Below, in pieces: positions 5,255-7,073 of a stretch of 7,073 nucleotides of DNA (positions within the stretch are counted from its first letter, which is position 1; each line of letters begins with the position of its first letter). Made by a program: the position numbers and the translations under genes. The stretch is from Sphaerochaetaceae bacterium (GTDB lineage Bacteria > Spirochaetota > Spirochaetia > Sphaerochaetales > Sphaerochaetaceae), in NCBI GenBank assembly GCA_016302165.1, contig JAEDOD010000093.1, positions 1-7,073 of the forward strand. Direction: 5' to 3'. The notes below the pieces were generated by a model. The model searched no databases, was not told the DNA's origin, and worked only from the letters and a program-made list of their open reading frames with translations.

Positions 5255-7073
5255 GCCCTTCTGCAATGTAGAGTACATCCATTGGGCAGGCCTTGGCGCA
5301 GAGGCCGCATGAAATGCACTTTCCTGTAAGAGTAGGGGATGCTTCCACCATTACGTCCATTGGGCAGACAGCCCTGCATTTTCCGCAGCCTGTGCATTTC
5401 TTTCTGTCGATGGTCCATACTCCGAGTCCATTCTTGCTTATTGCTCCTTCCGGGCAAACTGTAGCGCACTTACCGCACTGGATGCATGTAACTGGCTTCC
5501 AGTCACTCTTCTCGACTATCTTCAGGCATGCCTTTTCCGGATCTGGAACCTTAAAGAAGGCTGTAGAGCACGCTCTTACGCATTCAAGGCACCCGATACA
5601 TCTCTTGGTGGCATCGACCATAAGCCTCTTGGTATGGGCCTTAAGTTCTTTCTTTTCCTGAGGCCTGATGGCATAGGGAGTATTCTCCAGAGGAAGGGAG
5701 TTTCTTTCTTGCCCATCCCAGGCTCTATAGGCATTTGCGATGGCAGGAGCTGTAGGAATACAGGTGATTTCTCCCACTCCAATGGCCCCAGAGGCTACTC
5801 CAAGTCCCTTTCTCTCTACGATTATGGACTCTATTGGAGGAAGCTCGTCGGCTCTGAAAAGGCCCAAAGAGCCATATTTATCTATAGGCCTACAATCCTT
5901 TACCCGGTATCTTTCACGGAGGGCATATCCCATGCCCATGACCACTCCGCCTTCAATCTGGCCTTCCAGGGAAAGAGGATTAATGGCTTTTCCTACGCTG
6001 TGGGCTGCAACCATCTTCTCTATTTTTCCAGAGTCTTTATTGAGAATGCAGAGCTGTGTTGCGTATCCATAAGCCACGTGGGAGACAGGGTGGGGCAGGT
6101 CGGCGCCCAGCTTGTCTGTCTTTCCAAGGTACTCTGCATAGAATTCCTCTCCTTCCAGTTCCTCCAGGGTCCTTTTTTCTGTCTTCTCCTTCAATAGGAG
6201 GGCAGCCCTTCTTGCAGCTTCACCGGTGATTGTGGTGTGACGGGAGCCAGAAGTGGTTCCGCTGTCTGGAGCGAAGGTGTTGGCCTTCTCCACAACAATC
6301 CTGGATCCATCCACTCCTGAAACGTCAGACACCACCTGCTTCAGCACAGACCATAGTCCCTGGCCGATACAGGAGCCTGCGCACTGGACCTTTACCTTTC
6401 CGTCCTCAATCTTCAGCCTTACTCTTCCCCAGTCAGGAAGACCGACTCCCACTCCTGCGTTCTTCATGGCGCAGGCGATGCCCTTCACTTCGCTTCTGTC
6501 GTAGAGATCCTTGACGCTTTCCAGGGTCTCAGCCAAACCTGTGGATTCATCCACTATCTGGCCGTTGGGAAGCTCTTCGCCAGGTCTGATGGCGTTTCTG
6601 TATCTGATTTCCCAGCTTGAGATTCCGATTTTCTCTGCAATTCTATCCAATGAGCTTTCAAGGCCGAAGCAGGTCTGGGTTACTCCGAAGCCTCTGAAGG
6701 CTCCTGAAGGAGGATTATCTGTGTAATAGGCGTAGCCGTCTATCTTGAAGTTCTGGTAGTTGTAGGGGCCGGAAGCATGGGTGCAGGCTCTTTCCAGTAC
6801 CGGTCCGCAGAGGGACTGGTAGGCGCCGGTATCTGCTTCTACAGTTGCCTTGACTCCAAGGATTCTTCCGTTTTCGTCGCAGCCTACAGTTATGGTCTCC
6901 CTCATTGGATGGCGCTTAGGATGGAAAAGAAGGCTTTCAGAGCGCGAAAGCTTCATCTTCACAGGCTTTTTCAATAGATATGCAGCCAGAGCGGAAAGAT
7001 GCTGTACAGTTACATCCTCCTTTCCTCCAAAGCCTCCTCCCACCAGGCAGTTGAATACTTCCACCTTTTCCAT
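5244..7073 (-). CDS. Xanthine dehydrogenase-type molybdenum hydroxylase fused to a four-cluster ferredoxin domain (5' end outside window)
   Basis: C-terminal 609 residues; numbering starts at the Met at the window edge, which is probably internal. Residues 1-470 match the molybdopterin-binding part of the xanthine oxidase family: GGGFGGKE (12-19), PPSGAFRGFG (121-130), GQGL (237-240), SGTTSGSRHT (271-280), NPLSLEGQIEGG (365-376) and the catalytic glutamate E435 in GVGE (432-435). E19 and R127 align, from memory of bovine XDH, with Glu802 and Arg880, the purine-binding pair replaced in aldehyde oxidases, so a purine-like substrate is favoured. After a short linker, residues 485-609 carry four complete CxxCxxCxxxC motifs: C492/495/498/502, C530/533/536/540, C560/563/566/570 and C586/589/592/596, as in HycB/CooF-like electron-transfer subunits. 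The frame is unbroken across the junction. By family comparison roughly 200-250 N-terminal residues are missing. A [2Fe-2S] or FAD partner may lie outside the window. The joined 4Fe-4S module is unusual for this family. Confidence 0.9.
   Translation of the reverse strand: MEKVEVFNCLVGGGFGGKEDVTVQHLSALAAYLLKKPVKMKLSRSESLLFHPKRHPMRETITVGCDENGRILGVKATVEADTGAYQSLCGPVLERACTHASGPYNYQNFKIDGYAYYTDNPPSGAFRGFGVTQTCFGLESSLDRIAEKIGISSWEIRYRNAIRPGEELPNGQIVDESTGLAETLESVKDLYDRSEVKGIACAMKNAGVGVGLPDWGRVRLKIEDGKVKVQCAGSCIGQGLWSVLKQVVSDVSGVDGSRIVVEKANTFAPDSGTTSGSRHTTITGEAARRAALLLKEKTEKRTLEELEGEEFYAEYLGKTDKLGADLPHPVSHVAYGYATQLCILNKDSGKIEKMVAAHSVGKAINPLSLEGQIEGGVVMGMGYALRERYRVKDCRPIDKYGSLGLFRADELPPIESIIVERKGLGVASGAIGVGEITCIPTAPAIANAYRAWDGQERNSLPLENTPYAIRPQEKKELKAHTKRLMVDATKRCIGCLECVRACSTAFFKVPDPEKACLKIVEKSDWKPVTCIQCGKCATVCPEGAISKNGLGVWTIDRKKCTGCGKCRAVCPMDVMVEASPTLTGKCISCGLCAKACPMDVLYIAEGPKA

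Noticed and set aside
5293..6726. Several plus-strand open frames opposite the molybdenum hydroxylase gene
   Set aside because: They are antisense shadows. The minus strand has an unbroken frame with every expected catalytic and iron-sulfur motif.
5244..7073. Selenocysteine in the molybdenum hydroxylase
   Set aside because: No in-frame TGA occurs. Selenium in the known selenium-dependent members of this family is a labile cofactor rather than a coded residue.

Overview
The window holds five complete or nearly complete protein genes, one large gene cut off by the right edge, and possibly the last codons of another gene at the left edge. I see no tRNA, rRNA, CRISPR array, insertion sequence or phage gene. 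Arginine is written mostly AGG/AGA and base composition looks moderate. An aspartate-semialdehyde dehydrogenase of the archaeal/fungal type and a molybdenum hydroxylase joined to a polyferredoxin suggest an anaerobic bacterium. A spirochaete or a clostridium-like Bacillota would fit, but this placement is a low-confidence inference.

Layout. Positions 1-102 hold an open frame that may be the end of a gene entering from the left. Positions 175-603 (-) encode an unrecognised 142-residue protein with five cysteines and a very acidic tail; its ribosome binding site, candidate promoter and terminator are all visible. A divergent intergenic region of about 280 bp follows, with nested inverted repeats between two opposing promoters. 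Positions 884-1906 (+) encode Asd, which appears monocistronic with its own promoter and terminator. Positions 1976-3340 (-) encode a MATE-family exporter. After an 85-bp divergent gap, 3426-4379 (+) encodes a WYL-domain regulator, coupled by a GTGA overlap to an RNase D-like exonuclease (4376-5254). Converging on that, and overlapping it by 11 bp, is the C-terminal part of a xanthine dehydrogenase-type molybdenum hydroxylase whose reading frame continues into a ferredoxin domain with four [4Fe-4S] motifs (5244-7073, -, N-terminus outside the window).

How the genes relate. These look like several small independent units rather than one pathway. Asd supplies the branch point to lysine/diaminopimelate, threonine and methionine. 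The WYL regulator may control itself, its RNase D partner and perhaps the divergent exporter. The molybdenum hydroxylase probably oxidises a purine-like heterocycle and would pass electrons to its own fused iron-sulfur module. The most unusual items are that fusion and the nested inverted repeats at 708-833.
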